From positions 1-64,000 of the forward strand of contig CAPN01000029.1 of assembly GCA_000333235.1 (NCBI GenBank): 64,000 nt of DNA, read 5' to 3'. The number at the start of each line of letters is the position of its first letter. Positions within the stretch are counted from its first letter, which is position 1. Shown piece after piece: positions 1 through 9,060 of the stretch. The notes beneath the pieces were generated by a model that had not been told where the DNA came from, searched no databases, and saw nothing but the letters and a program-made list of their open reading frames with translations. The translations under genes and the position numbers were made by a program. Source of the DNA: Pseudoalteromonas luteoviolacea B = ATCC 29581. Lineage in GTDB: Bacteria; Pseudomonadota; Gammaproteobacteria; Enterobacterales; Alteromonadaceae.

Positions 1-22
1 GAATATCCTTTACTTTAAAGGA

Positions 23-98
23 TGGTGCCCAGAGGCGGAATCGAACCACCGACACGGGGATTTTCAATCCCCTGCTCTACCGACTGAGCTATCTGGGC
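23..98 (-). tRNA. tRNA-Phe (GAA), copy 2
   Basis: Read on the minus strand this is a complete 76-nt cloverleaf: 7-bp acceptor stem, D-arm, an anticodon arm with loop containing GAA between GGGGA and TCCCC, a T-arm with GGTTCGATTCC, and a genomically encoded CCA (positions 23-25). It is identical to the copy at 239-314. It is the promoter-distal member of a Phe-Thr-Phe transcript, and an AT-rich hairpin at about 4-22 follows it. Confidence 0.97.
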
Positions 99-134
99 AA
101 ACAGGTTTGCTATTTTTTATTTCTTAGCGAGAAA

Positions 135-210
<76 letters not shown>

Positions 211-238
211 GCACCAATTATCCTTTAAATTAAAAGGA

Positions 239-314
239 TGGTGCCCAGAGGCGGAATCGAACCACCGACACGGGGATTTTCAATCCCCTGCTCTACCGAC
301 TGAGCTATCTGGGC
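239..314 (-). tRNA. tRNA-Phe (GAA), copy 1
   Basis: 76-nt cloverleaf with GAA anticodon and encoded CCA, identical in sequence to 23-98. It is the promoter-proximal gene of the operon. A small palindrome (ATCCTTT...AAAGGAT, about 219-238) separates it from the tRNA-Thr and resembles the palindrome following the second tRNA-Phe. Confidence 0.97.
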
Positions 315-323
315 GTGCGGCGT

Positions 324-352
324 ATTAAACGGGTTTTGCCTTTTCAAGTCAA
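324..352 (-). promoter_or_regulatory. Sigma-70 promoter of the Phe-Thr-Phe tRNA operon
   Basis: On the minus strand a -35 TTGACT (347-352) is followed after exactly 17 nt by TTTAAT (324-329). The stretch between the -10 and the tRNA is GC-rich (ACGCCGCAC), the kind of discriminator found in stringently controlled stable-RNA promoters. The predicted start is within a few bases of the first tRNA-Phe at 314. Confidence 0.75.
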
Positions 353-605
353 CCCTTTTTTTAAATCAAATTACTGTTTGCACAGATTTCATGCAAGCTG
401 AACAATATTCACTTCAAGTTGTTTAGTTAATCATCAATTTTGTTCTCTATAATGGTGATTAAGCAACAATTTAGGCTAGTTTACGGAACAACTAAAGTGT
501 TAGCATTACCTAACGCAGTTAATTGTCGAAATAATGTAGATGACTAGCTTGCCTAGGATCACAGAATAAGAAACCGATCACATAGATTGAATGCTGGAAG
601 CCGAA
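353..605. other. Intergenic region upstream of the hybrid kinase
   Basis: About 250 bp without a convincing gene. A TATAAT hexamer at 448-453 could be the -10 of a plus-strand promoter for the kinase, with no good -35 and a long leader. Nothing else is recognised. Confidence 0.4.
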
Positions 606-3380
606 ATGCCAAACAACGTGACTTCACCACTAAAAGGGACTCTCCCACTCATCTTTATTATTGCGCTGTTCGCCAGTATTTTTAGTGCAGCTGCAGGCTT
701 TTTATGGCCACCAACTAAGAGCATCGCTAGCGTTAACGAGACTTTAACCAATCCAGACTTTAACGAAAGTCTTGCCAACGTCATGATGAAATTAGGCTTT
801 AGCCAAGCAAAACAACAAATCAATGCGCTTAAGCAATTCGTGCCAGAAAATGAATACTATTTATATAGTCACAATGGTATGACAGATGCGGTCCTTATCC
901 ATAGCACATCACCAGAAACAGTGAATGCAATAAGCCAAGACCGCAGTTATTCAATTGGCAATCGCATTCACCATCATCAATTGTTGAAACTTGATGGCCA
1001 ACTTGTCGGTGAGTTAATCATCGTTGAAACACTTGAATCATCTTCAAAAGGTGATTCTACACTCGCATATCTCTTTGCACTACTGAGCTTAATAACCATT
1101 ATTTTGGGCACCAAACTAGTTACTTCTCGTGCCAGTGGTACTGTCACTAATGCAACAGAAGAAATTGAACAAGAATTGCAGAGTATAGTTGATCAGAAAG
1201 ATTACACAGCCCAGCTTGATGCTCATCAATTTGGTCATCTAGGCAATTTTGTGACGATCCTAAACACGTTACTGCAACAAGTGCAATCTGCCTTAGCGCA
1301 AAGCAAAGCCGCCGAAAAAGAGTTAAAGCATTTACAAGCAGGCTTAGAGACTGAAGTACAATCACGAACGTTAGCGTTAGAAAAAGCGACCTTAAACGCC
1401 GAGCGAGCGAATGAAGCGAAAACCACGTTTTTAGCAACCATGAGCCATGAGATCCGCACGCCGATGAATGGGGTAATTGGTACGATTGATTTATTGCGTC
1501 AAACAGATCTTGATGGAGCACAGCATCGTTTAACGACGATAATTCGTGATTCTGCGTTTTCATTACTAGGAATTTTAGATGACATTCTCGACTTCTCTAA
1601 AATTGAAGCAGGGAAATTAGCGATCGACAACAGCGCCTTCTCGGTATCTGATACCATTGAAGAAGTTGCTCGAGTGTTGTCATCCGTTGCTAAAAAGCGC
1701 CGCTTAGATCTGCAATTAAGTATTGCGCCAGACATTCCGAACAACCTGATTGGTGATTCAGTGCGAGTTCGTCAAGTTTTATACAATTTGTGCAGTAATG
1801 CCATCAAATTCACAACAACCGACGATGATAAACAAGGATTTGTGAAGATCTCTGTTGAAGTGTCACACAATACTTCAGAGCATTACACGTTGCGTTTTAC
1901 GGTAACGGATAATGGAAAAGGAATGACTCAAGCGCAATTAAGAGAAATCTTTAATCCATTTATTCAAGCTGAGAACTCAATTACTCGAGAATATGGCGGG
2001 ACTGGGCTTGGGTTGTCTATTTGTAAAAGTCTAATTGAATTAATGCTCGGCTCGATTCATGTTACCAGTGACATTGGCATGGGAAGTGAATTTGTTGTTG
2101 AATTACCGTTTAGTACACAAGGCAAAGTAGACTACGCGAATAAGTCTGTATTAAACGGTTATCAAGTTGTACTGTTTACTTTAAACCCTACACGAACCTC
2201 TATTTTGAGCCGTTATTTGTCTTTCATGGGTGCAACAGTCAACTTGATCGACAATGAAAATGAAATGGATGAATTCCAAACTATCGATAAAGTCATTTGG
2301 GTATTAGACGCGATAGATGGCATGGCAGAAGTGACTAATCCGCTTCGTACATTACTCTATTCCATAGAACGCTTTGAACAGCAAATTATTGTACTGAGCA
2401 AAATGGATGAAGCGGCCATCAATCATCAAAAAATCTTCTATTTGAACGCGTCTCCATTGTGTAAATCAAGCTTTATGACTTCGATTCTTGTCGCGGCTGG
2501 ATTACACACACCTAAAACGATCAAACAAACTGCCAGCTTAAATAATTATTTGAGTGTTGACCAAGCGCGCCATGAAAATCGCCTCGTATTATTAGCTGAA
2601 GATAACATATTGAACCAACAAGTACTGACCGATCAATTACACCTTCTCGGTTATGGTGTCGAAGTTGCTGAGAATGGTGAGCAAGGTTTCGAAATGTGGA
2701 AAAAAGGCCAATATCCGCTTATCTTAACCGATTTGCATATGCCAAAAATGTCTGGCTATGACATGGTGAAAAAAATACGAGACGAAGCGGAAAAAGCCCT
2801 TGATAAAGATGCCCAGCCTTACATTATTGCGGTGACCGCAAACGCATTAAAAGGTGAACGCGATCGCTGCCTCGCGGCAGGCATGAATGATTACATCACT
2901 AAACCCATTGAGCTCAATGTGCTAGAAACGACGCTCAATAAATGGAGTGATTGTTTCATTAACCCTAAAACAGTGCGTTCTGAAACAAATAAACCCACAG
3001 AAACAATCGAGAATAAAGAGATAGAGCCGGAGCCTGTCGACTTAGAAACATTAAATAAATATGTAAATAACGACATTAGTAAGCGCGAGCGTTTCTTTAA
3101 AATGTATTTACAGCAAAGTTCGCAGTTGCTCAGCGATATCAATTCAGGTGTCATGTCTAGTAACCAAGACGTGATTATTGAAGCGTGCCATCAACTTAAG
3201 TCAATTTCTAAAACCATTGGTGCAATGCAAGTAGCACAAGAAGCCATCCAATTTGAAGAATTGTGCAAAGGGGCAACGCTCAGTGGAGATGAACTCATTA
3301 AAGCTCGTGATAATTTAGAATCTTTGTATTCTAAAGCTTCTAAATTTATTGAGAAAACGCTGAAAGAAACAGAAGAATAA
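606..3380 (+). CDS. Hybrid sensor histidine kinase (HisKA-HATPase-pseudoREC-REC-Hpt)
   Basis: Inner-membrane hybrid kinase of 924 residues. Two membrane segments (about 12-34 and 155-172) bracket a periplasmic sensor of roughly 120 residues with no recognised fold. A coiled linker leads to the H-box FLATMSHEIRTPMNG (His 281), N-box LYNLCSNAIKFT and the GTGLGLSICKSL ATP lid. A receiver-like segment without the phospho-acceptor signature follows, then a genuine receiver (LLAEDN, acceptor Asp 709 in LTDLHMP) and a C-terminal Hpt with EACHQLK (His 862). This is a BarA/TorS-type phosphorelay, but true barA lies at 37.2 kb, so this is a separate orphan system without an adjacent regulator. An in-frame ATG at 591 exists; 606 is preferred because GGAAG lies 6 nt upstream. 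Signal and output are unknown. Confidence 0.9.
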   Translation: MPNNVTSPLKGTLPLIFIIALFASIFSAAAGFLWPPTKSIASVNETLTNPDFNESLANVMMKLGFSQAKQQINALKQFVPENEYYLYSHNGMTDAVLIHSTSPETVNAISQDRSYSIGNRIHHHQLLKLDGQLVGELIIVETLESSSKGDSTLAYLFALLSLITIILGTKLVTSRASGTVTNATEEIEQELQSIVDQKDYTAQLDAHQFGHLGNFVTILNTLLQQVQSALAQSKAAEKELKHLQAGLETEVQSRTLALEKATLNAERANEAKTTFLATMSHEIRTPMNGVIGTIDLLRQTDLDGAQHRLTTIIRDSAFSLLGILDDILDFSKIEAGKLAIDNSAFSVSDTIEEVARVLSSVAKKRRLDLQLSIAPDIPNNLIGDSVRVRQVLYNLCSNAIKFTTTDDDKQGFVKISVEVSHNTSEHYTLRFTVTDNGKGMTQAQLREIFNPFIQAENSITREYGGTGLGLSICKSLIELMLGSIHVTSDIGMGSEFVVELPFSTQGKVDYANKSVLNGYQVVLFTLNPTRTSILSRYLSFMGATVNLIDNENEMDEFQTIDKVIWVLDAIDGMAEVTNPLRTLLYSIERFEQQIIVLSKMDEAAINHQKIFYLNASPLCKSSFMTSILVAAGLHTPKTIKQTASLNNYLSVDQARHENRLVLLAEDNILNQQVLTDQLHLLGYGVEVAENGEQGFEMWKKGQYPLILTDLHMPKMSGYDMVKKIRDEAEKALDKDAQPYIIAVTANALKGERDRCLAAGMNDYITKPIELNVLETTLNKWSDCFINPKTVRSETNKPTETIENKEIEPEPVDLETLNKYVNNDISKRERFFKMYLQQSSQLLSDINSGVMSSNQDVIIEACHQLKSISKTIGAMQVAQEAIQFEELCKGATLSGDELIKARDNLESLYSKASKFIEKTLKETEE

Positions 3381-3406
3381 GTGTATTAAATCCCTATGGA
3401 ATAACT

Positions 3407-3429
3407 AAAGGCCGATGCAATCGGCCTTT
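3407..3429. terminator. Bidirectional terminator between hybrid kinase and yggX
   Basis: A perfect 10-bp stem, AAAGGCCGAT / ATCGGCCTTT, with a GCA loop lies between two convergent genes. The A/T ends give U-rich tails on either strand. Confidence 0.85.
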
Positions 3430-3439
3430 CTGATTTACG

Positions 3440-3715
3440 CTATTTTGTTTCAGGTGGACGATAGCCTTCAATTTCGACGTCTTTATTCTCAAACAAGAAG
3501 CCAACCATTTCAGTTTCTAGAAGCACACGATGTTCAGTATTCATCATATTAAGCTTCTTTTCATTAATTAACATTGTTTGTTTATGCTGCCATTGCTGCC
3601 AAGCTTCTTTCGAAATATTATTAAAAATACGCTCACCAACTTCACCTGGATACAATTGAAAATCCAAGCCTTGAGCTTCTTTTTGTAGCTTTTGACAAAA
3701 TACTGTACGAGCCAT
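3440..3715 (-). CDS. yggX: Probable Fe(2+)-trafficking protein YggX
   Basis: A 91-residue protein beginning [14 protein letters not shown], the conserved YggX N-terminus with its single early cysteine. The family is small and cytosolic, and is linked to protecting iron-sulfur clusters from oxidation and to iron handling. An upstream MI extension (start 3721) is possible, but family alignment favours 3715. It lies 30 bp downstream of mutY on the same strand, as in many gammaproteobacteria. The pairing makes sense because MutY carries a [4Fe-4S] cluster. Confidence 0.95.
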   Translation of the reverse strand: MARTVFCQKLQKEAQGLDFQLYPGEVGERIFNNISKEAWQQWQHKQTMLINEKKLNMMNTEHRVLLETEMVGFLFENKDVEIEGYRPPETK

Positions 3716-3745
3716 GATCATCTCCTAACTTTCACTGAGCCTAGT

Positions 3746-4804
3746 TTACCCTAACATTGCTATCTGTTTAACCATCTTTTTTGTCGGTGTAGATAAGCCA
3801 ACTGCAGGTGGGCAGGCTAAATCATACCAAATCAAGCCATTACTATGGACAACATCCGGTGTTTGTTTAAGTGACAATACAGTTGGTGTGATAGTTAATT
3901 CGAAATGACTGAAAATATGGACAAACGGCTCTAAAAATTGCAACGTTTTACTTAATCCTTGAGTTGCTATAAATCCTTGCATCTCGTCTAAAGTCGTAAA
4001 CTCAAAAAAGCTAAAGAGCCCGCCCCAAATACCAGAGCTCGGTCTTTTTTCCATTAATAGCTGATTATTTGCTTTAACAATAAGATGATAAACCTGCTTT
4101 TTGGGCTTCTCTTTTTTCGGTTTAGGATGGGGGAACGCTTTCGTTTTACCTTGCTGATAAGCTCCACACTTCGTTTCTAATGGGCACAATGTGCAAGCCG
4201 GTTTTGTCCGAGAGCAATGACTAGCACCAAGATCCATCATGGCTTGATTAAATTGCGTGACATTATTTACAGGAGTAACCCTTGAACTCAAAGACCAAAG
4301 TTCATTCTCAACGGCTTTGACACCATACCAACCTTCCACAAGGTAAAATCGGGCTAGCACGCGTTTTACATTTCCATCGAGGATCGGGTGTGCTTGACCT
4401 AAAGATAACGACAAAATCGCGCCAGCTGTCGAGCGACCGACACCAGGCAAGGCCATAACGTCTTCTAATGTACTAGGAAACTGACCTTGAAGTTCATCGC
4501 GGATCAATTTGGCCGCTTTATGTAAATTCCTCGCTCGTGCATAATAACCAAGCCCGGTCCAATGATGCAGAACCTCATCTTCTGGTGCATTGGCTAAATC
4601 AACTACGGTTGGAAAACTAGCCATAAAACGTTCGAAAAACGGGATCACAGTTGTAACTTGAGTTTGCTGCAACATGACTTCTGAAACCCACACCTTGTAA
4701 GGTGTTTTCGCTATCTGCCATGGCAAAGTTTTCCGACCATGTACTTGGTACCAGTTTACCACTTGCTGTGCAAACCAATTGGCCTCGTGCGTAGAAATGT
4801 TCAT
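3746..4804 (-). CDS. mutY: Adenine DNA glycosylase MutY
   Basis: 352 residues. It removes adenine mispaired with 8-oxoguanine or guanine in the GO repair pathway. Visible: the catalytic Glu region [19 protein letters not shown], helix-hairpin-helix [13 protein letters not shown], the catalytic Asp in [13 protein letters not shown], and the four-cysteine [4Fe-4S] loop C-X6-C-X2-C-X5-C ([17 protein letters not shown]). The C-terminal third is the MutT-like domain that reads 8-oxoG. Length matches the family (about 350). The gene is divergent from trmB across a 126-bp spacer and probably cotranscribed with yggX. Confidence 0.97.
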   Translation of the reverse strand: MNISTHEANWFAQQVVNWYQVHGRKTLPWQIAKTPYKVWVSEVMLQQTQVTTVIPFFERFMASFPTVVDLANAPEDEVLHHWTGLGYYARARNLHKAAKLIRDELQGQFPSTLEDVMALPGVGRSTAGAILSLSLGQAHPILDGNVKRVLARFYLVEGWYGVKAVENELWSLSSRVTPVNNVTQFNQAMMDLGASHCSRTKPACTLCPLETKCGAYQQGKTKAFPHPKPKKEKPKKQVYHLIVKANNQLLMEKRPSSGIWGGLFSFFEFTTLDEMQGFIATQGLSKTLQFLEPFVHIFSHFELTITPTVLSLKQTPDVVHSNGLIWYDLACPPAVGLSTPTKKMVKQIAMLG

Positions 4805-4930
4805 CGACCTTTGCTTCTTCTCGTTTCAATGGCGCCAGTCTAGTGGGCAAATTAAAAAGGTCAAGTTCTTGCGCTATGCTTACTATGTAGGGATAATATG
4901 CGACCATTTTTTTAGCCAGTGTATAGTGAC

Positions 4931-5656
4931 ATGTCAGAATCGAGCAAACCAACCCTAGAGCAAGCGCAGCAAGACGGTAAACATATTCGTACCATTCGCA
5001 GTTTTGTGAAGCGTGAAGGCCGTTTAACAAAGGGGCAGGCTGCTGCTATCGACAAATGTTGGCCTACCATGGGACTAACACATGACATGGGTATGCTCGA
5101 TTTCGAAGCGGTGTTTGGCAATACAAACGACGTAGTGCTGGAAATCGGTTTTGGTATGGGCAAATCACTTGTCGAAATGGCCAAGAATAACCCTCAATTA
5201 AATTACATTGGTATTGAAGTTCACAAACCAGGTGTTGGCGCATGCTTGATGGATGCAGATGCAGCAGGTGTCACCAATCTGAGAGTTTTTGAACACGATG
5301 CTGTCGAAGTGTTAGCGGATTGTATTCCTGATAGCAGCCTTACGACATTGCAATTGTTTTTCCCTGATCCATGGCACAAAAAACGTCATCACAAACGTCG
5401 TATCGTGCAATTGGATTTTGCTGAAAACTTACGCCGTAAATTAAAAGTCACCGGCGTATTCCATATGGCAACCGATTGGGAAAACTATGCAGAACATATG
5501 CTCGAGGTGATGTCTGCAGCGCCTGGCTACAAAAATCAATCTACAACCCAAGATTATGTGCCACGCCCAGAACATCGCCCGCTGACGAAATTCGAGCAAC
5601 GTGGCCACCGTTTAGGTCATGGTGTCTGGGATCTTATGTTTGAACGCTACGAATAA
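4931..5656 (+). CDS. trmB: tRNA (guanine-N7)-methyltransferase TrmB
   Basis: 241 residues. It makes m7G46 in the tRNA variable loop using S-adenosylmethionine. The SAM site is [14 protein letters not shown] and the family signature [16 protein letters not shown] follows. The N-terminal [18 protein letters not shown] is also typical. The frame is open from a GTG at 4919, but the ATG at 4931 (MSESSK) matches family length better; neither has a strong Shine-Dalgarno. It is divergent from mutY, the usual arrangement in this group, and followed 29 bp later by rsmC. Confidence 0.96.
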   Translation: MSESSKPTLEQAQQDGKHIRTIRSFVKREGRLTKGQAAAIDKCWPTMGLTHDMGMLDFEAVFGNTNDVVLEIGFGMGKSLVEMAKNNPQLNYIGIEVHKPGVGACLMDADAAGVTNLRVFEHDAVEVLADCIPDSSLTTLQLFFPDPWHKKRHHKRRIVQLDFAENLRRKLKVTGVFHMATDWENYAEHMLEVMSAAPGYKNQSTTQDYVPRPEHRPLTKFEQRGHRLGHGVWDLMFERYE

Positions 5657-5685
5657 TATTTACAATTAAAATGATAGGTTGAGCG

Positions 5686-6714
5686 ATGTCTGGCACTCTG
5701 GAAAATCCAAGTTTATTATTACTGCGAAATGAAGATGAATTGCTCGCAGAGCGAATTTTAGTCATTAACTTTGCACGTGATGCGTTTTTGAGTGAGCTCA
5801 GACAACTCAACCCTTCAGCCGAAATATCTGCATTTAGCTATAACATTGCAGATATTCAAACGGTATCACCTCACCTTAATATTCAAACCGTAATTGATAC
5901 GCAACTACCACAGTGTAATTTTGATTTGATAATTTATTACTATCCAAAATCAAAGCCCGAAGCGGCAATGATGTTTGACAACATTCGTGCGATTGCAGAT
6001 TTATCAACTCGGCTTCTCGTCGTTGGCGATAATAAAAGTGGCGTTAAGTCAGCCCAAAAGCAACTGCAAGATTTTGCCGCAAATTGCTTCAAACTCGAAA
6101 GCGCTAAACACTGTGTTTTATTCGAATTTAGTGAGTTAATCTCTCGAGGATCTTTCTCTATTTCAGACTACGAAATATGTTTCGATATTAATGTAGCAAA
6201 TACCCAACTTTCGGTGATTAGCGTACCAGGCGTGTTTAACCATGGCTCACTCGATCAAGGTACGTCATTATTGTTAAATCATTTACCTGTTTTTTCAGGT
6301 GACATACTCGATTTTGGATGTGGTGCAGGCATTATTAGTTCCTTTATTGCTAAAACTAATCAAAATGTTTCGGTAAGTGCTTTAGATGTCAATGTACTCG
6401 CAACCTATTCAACAGCGCGCACATTCGAGAAAAATGGTATTACCGGTACCACTATTTTAAGTGACGGCCTCGACGCAGTGACTCATATTTATCAAGCGAT
6501 TGTCAGCAACCCTCCTTTTCACACCGGTATAAGCACCGACTATGGTATTTCTGAACGTTTTTTTAAAGGTGCCAAAAAGCATTTATCGAAAAACGCCCCT
6601 TTGTGTATCGTTGCCAACAGCTTTCTCAAATACCCGCCAATTTTAGAACAATGTTTTCTGTCGATTGACGCCTCGATCAAAAATAACAAATTCACGATAT
6701 ATTTCGCACGATGA
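5686..6714 (+). CDS. rsmC: 16S rRNA (guanine-N2-G1207)-methyltransferase RsmC
   Basis: 342 residues. It methylates G1207 of 16S rRNA in the 30S subunit. It has the RsmC two-domain plan: a degenerate N-terminal methyltransferase-like half and a catalytic C-terminal half with the SAM motif ILDFGCGAGIIS and the NPPF motif (VSNPPFHTG) for N2-guanine methylation. Its length matches E. coli RsmC (343). It follows trmB on the same strand, giving two RNA methyltransferases in one probable transcript. Confidence 0.95.
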   Translation: MSGTLENPSLLLLRNEDELLAERILVINFARDAFLSELRQLNPSAEISAFSYNIADIQTVSPHLNIQTVIDTQLPQCNFDLIIYYYPKSKPEAAMMFDNIRAIADLSTRLLVVGDNKSGVKSAQKQLQDFAANCFKLESAKHCVLFEFSELISRGSFSISDYEICFDINVANTQLSVISVPGVFNHGSLDQGTSLLLNHLPVFSGDILDFGCGAGIISSFIAKTNQNVSVSALDVNVLATYSTARTFEKNGITGTTILSDGLDAVTHIYQAIVSNPPFHTGISTDYGISERFFKGAKKHLSKNAPLCIVANSFLKYPPILEQCFLSIDASIKNNKFTIYFAR

Positions 6715-6815
6715 GTAGTTCTGCCAAAGCCTAACTTAATTTTTTTGTTTTTTTATTTTAACTCTTTGCTACACTTGATAAAGAAACCGAATGGGCAAGA
6801 GAATTATTAAAAACA

Positions 6816-8435
6816 ATGCCAAAAACTGGATCCAAAACGAGTATTAGAAAAGCTCTGATCAGTGCAGTTATGCTCGTTACCGCGCTGTGCTTGTCGCTTT
6901 CTATTTCAATTTCTACGTATTTGGACGTAAAAGAACAAAAGCAATTACTTATTGAAAAACTTGGAATTTTAGCTGAGATTGTCGCGTTCAACGCTCAAAT
7001 TACGCTAATTTTTGACGACAGAAAAACTGAAGATAAACGCTTACAATCATTTAATAACATTGAACTTGTCAAAAACATCCATATTTATGCCATCGATGAT
7101 ATCACCAATAAGCCGGTATTCTTTACAAGCTATAACGCAAGCAAAACACCACCAGTTCCCCTGAAAGTAAATAACATTGAAGAACTTCTTGAACCTAAAA
7201 TATCTGGAGATTACATCGAACTCATTAAACCTGTTGTTTATGAGGGAAAAGTAGAAGGTTATGTGTATATTCGAGGAGGTTTAGAGCGACTAAATCGGTA
7301 TATCCAAAGGAAGATTTTCGTTGATATTTGTTTAACCATCTTTGTTTTAATTTTGGTCGTTTTTGTTGCCCGAGGTATTCAAAAACGCATCGCTTCCCCA
7401 ATTGAAGACCTCAGTTTGCTGCTTCAAGATGTATCAAAAAATCACAACTACAATGCGCGAGCAAATAAAAATAATATTGAAGAAATCAATATCCTCGCTA
7501 ACAACCTAAATTTAATGTTGGCGCGAACGCAAAATCAACTTGAAAGGCACAAAGCAGATAAACTCGAGATTAAGCAGCTTAACCAAAGCCTCGAAGAAAA
7601 AGTAAATCAGCGCACTATTGCACTTAGAGAAGCCAATCAGGAATTACTCAATACCCTTGAGCGAATGCACCAATACCAAAACCAAATTGTAGAAAATGAA
7701 AAGATGGCCTCACTCGGCCAAATGGTTGCCGGTGTCGCGCATGAAGTTAATACGCCTATTGGACTTGGTGTTACTGGTTCTACTTTACTTCGCGATAAAT
7801 TAGCTGACATTAAAGTCGCCTTCGAATCCAAAGCACTGACTTCAAAACAATTAGAGCGATTTATTAACGACGGCATTGAGAACCTTGATCTAATCTATCG
7901 TAATTTAAATCGAGCGGCGGAGCTTGTGTCTGCTTTTAAAAAGGTTGCGGTCAGCCAAGATCTGGAACTCAGTACCGAAGTAAAAATTGAAAACCTACTG
8001 CGCGATGTTGTCACATCGATGCGTGCAGAATTAACGCTTAAGCGCGCGGATGTTAGTATTGATTGCCCTGAAGGTTATACTCTCATCAGCAAATCTGGGC
8101 CATTACAACAAATCTTTGAACAGCTTATTTCAAACTCTCTCATCCATGGCTTCACCGAAGCTGGGGATAACCACATAAGCTTAAGTATTGAACCCAAAGC
8201 AGATGAAGTGACGTTCGTTTATTCGGATAATGGTGTAGGCGTTTCTTCGTCTATACGTAAACGGATCTTCGACCCGTTTGTCACGACTCGTCGAGGTGAA
8301 GGCGGCAGTGGCTTAGGTATGCACCTTGTTTACAACTTAGTTACTCAAGCACTAAGTGGTTCAATCTATCTCGACGAGCATGTCACTAAAGGTAGTCGAT
8401 TTGTGATCACCTTACCTCTTAAAGAGGCAATCTGA
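6816..8435 (+). CDS. Sensor histidine kinase, periplasmic sensor + HAMP
   Basis: 539 residues. TM1 (about 11-34) and TM2 (about 168-189) enclose a periplasmic sensor of about 130 residues. HAMP and a coiled coil lead to HisKA with MVAGVAHEVNTPIG (His 309), then HATPase_c with YSDNGVGV and GGSGLGMHLVYNL. There is no receiver or Hpt domain, so it needs a separate partner. The HEVNTPIG H-box is the HisKA subtype frequent in kinases that control motility or cyclic-di-GMP. One base separates its stop from the YfiR-like gene, so the two are surely cotranscribed; arcA follows 108 bp further with its own promoter. The substrate regulator is not identified. Confidence 0.9.
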   Translation: MPKTGSKTSIRKALISAVMLVTALCLSLSISISTYLDVKEQKQLLIEKLGILAEIVAFNAQITLIFDDRKTEDKRLQSFNNIELVKNIHIYAIDDITNKPVFFTSYNASKTPPVPLKVNNIEELLEPKISGDYIELIKPVVYEGKVEGYVYIRGGLERLNRYIQRKIFVDICLTIFVLILVVFVARGIQKRIASPIEDLSLLLQDVSKNHNYNARANKNNIEEINILANNLNLMLARTQNQLERHKADKLEIKQLNQSLEEKVNQRTIALREANQELLNTLERMHQYQNQIVENEKMASLGQMVAGVAHEVNTPIGLGVTGSTLLRDKLADIKVAFESKALTSKQLERFINDGIENLDLIYRNLNRAAELVSAFKKVAVSQDLELSTEVKIENLLRDVVTSMRAELTLKRADVSIDCPEGYTLISKSGPLQQIFEQLISNSLIHGFTEAGDNHISLSIEPKADEVTFVYSDNGVGVSSSIRKRIFDPFVTTRRGEGGSGLGMHLVYNLVTQALSGSIYLDEHVTKGSRFVITLPLKEAI

Positions 8436-8436
8436 C

Positions 8437-8952
8437 ATGAAATACTTCTGGCTTCTAATTTTGCTTTTTTCTGCTACTGCATCAGCAAAGACGCCAGAAC
8501 AGGTCCGTTCCGCATTTTTATTTCAAATGTCAAAATTTATTGAATTCCCGAAAACTCAAGCTAATGATAATTTAAGATTTTGTTTTTTTGATATAAATGA
8601 AGGCCCAGGTAAGATTTTATCAAATAATGTTGGATTAAGTATAAATAATCGTCCTATTCAAGTTTTACAAATAAATAGTGCATTATCACTTATCGAATTA
8701 TCAGAGCGTTGTGATATTACATACATTGATGAAAAGCACGAAAATGATATACTGAGCGCTTGGGCCGAGCCAATTGCTTTAAATACGGTAACGGTAGGAG
8801 AAAGCCTAGCGTTTCTAGAGCAAGGAGGCGTTGCTGCGTTGGTCCAAGAAGGGAGCAAAATCCGTTTGTATATCAATAAGCAGGTTATGAACCGCCATAA
8901 TTTTAAGGTGCTTTCACGCTTGCTTGCTGTTGCGAAGTTTTATCCAGACTGA
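8437..8952 (+). CDS. YfiR-family periplasmic protein (DUF4154)
   Basis: 171 residues with a signal peptide (MKYFWLLILLFSATASA). The motif VRSAFLFQMSKFIEFP followed by LRFCFFD and SERCDITY is the YfiR/DUF4154 pattern. Cys49 and Cys92 match the spacing of a conserved YfiR disulfide; the second Pseudomonas YfiR cysteine pair is absent. In Pseudomonas, YfiR is a periplasmic repressor of the diguanylate cyclase YfiN. Here its operon partner is a histidine kinase, so by inference it modulates that kinase from the periplasm. The ATG is 1 nt after the kinase stop. Confidence 0.85.
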   Translation: MKYFWLLILLFSATASAKTPEQVRSAFLFQMSKFIEFPKTQANDNLRFCFFDINEGPGKILSNNVGLSINNRPIQVLQINSALSLIELSERCDITYIDEKHENDILSAWAEPIALNTVTVGESLAFLEQGGVAALVQEGSKIRLYINKQVMNRHNFKVLSRLLAVAKFYPD

Positions 8953-8958
8953 TTTTTC

Positions 8959-8987
8959 TTGTTAACATTTGAATATGCTCCTATAAT
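8959..8987 (+). promoter_or_regulatory. Predicted sigma-70 promoter of arcA
   Basis: TTGTTA (8959-8964), a 17-nt spacer and a consensus TATAAT (8982-8987) lie in the 108-bp gap between the YfiR-like gene and arcA, giving a leader of about 65 nt. This suggests arcA is transcribed independently of the upstream kinase operon. Confidence 0.6.
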
Positions 8988-9060
8988 CATCAATATTCGG
9001 TTGTTATTATAGTGTACCGAATTTAATGTAAATAAAATATTCCCAAAAGGTTAATATATA

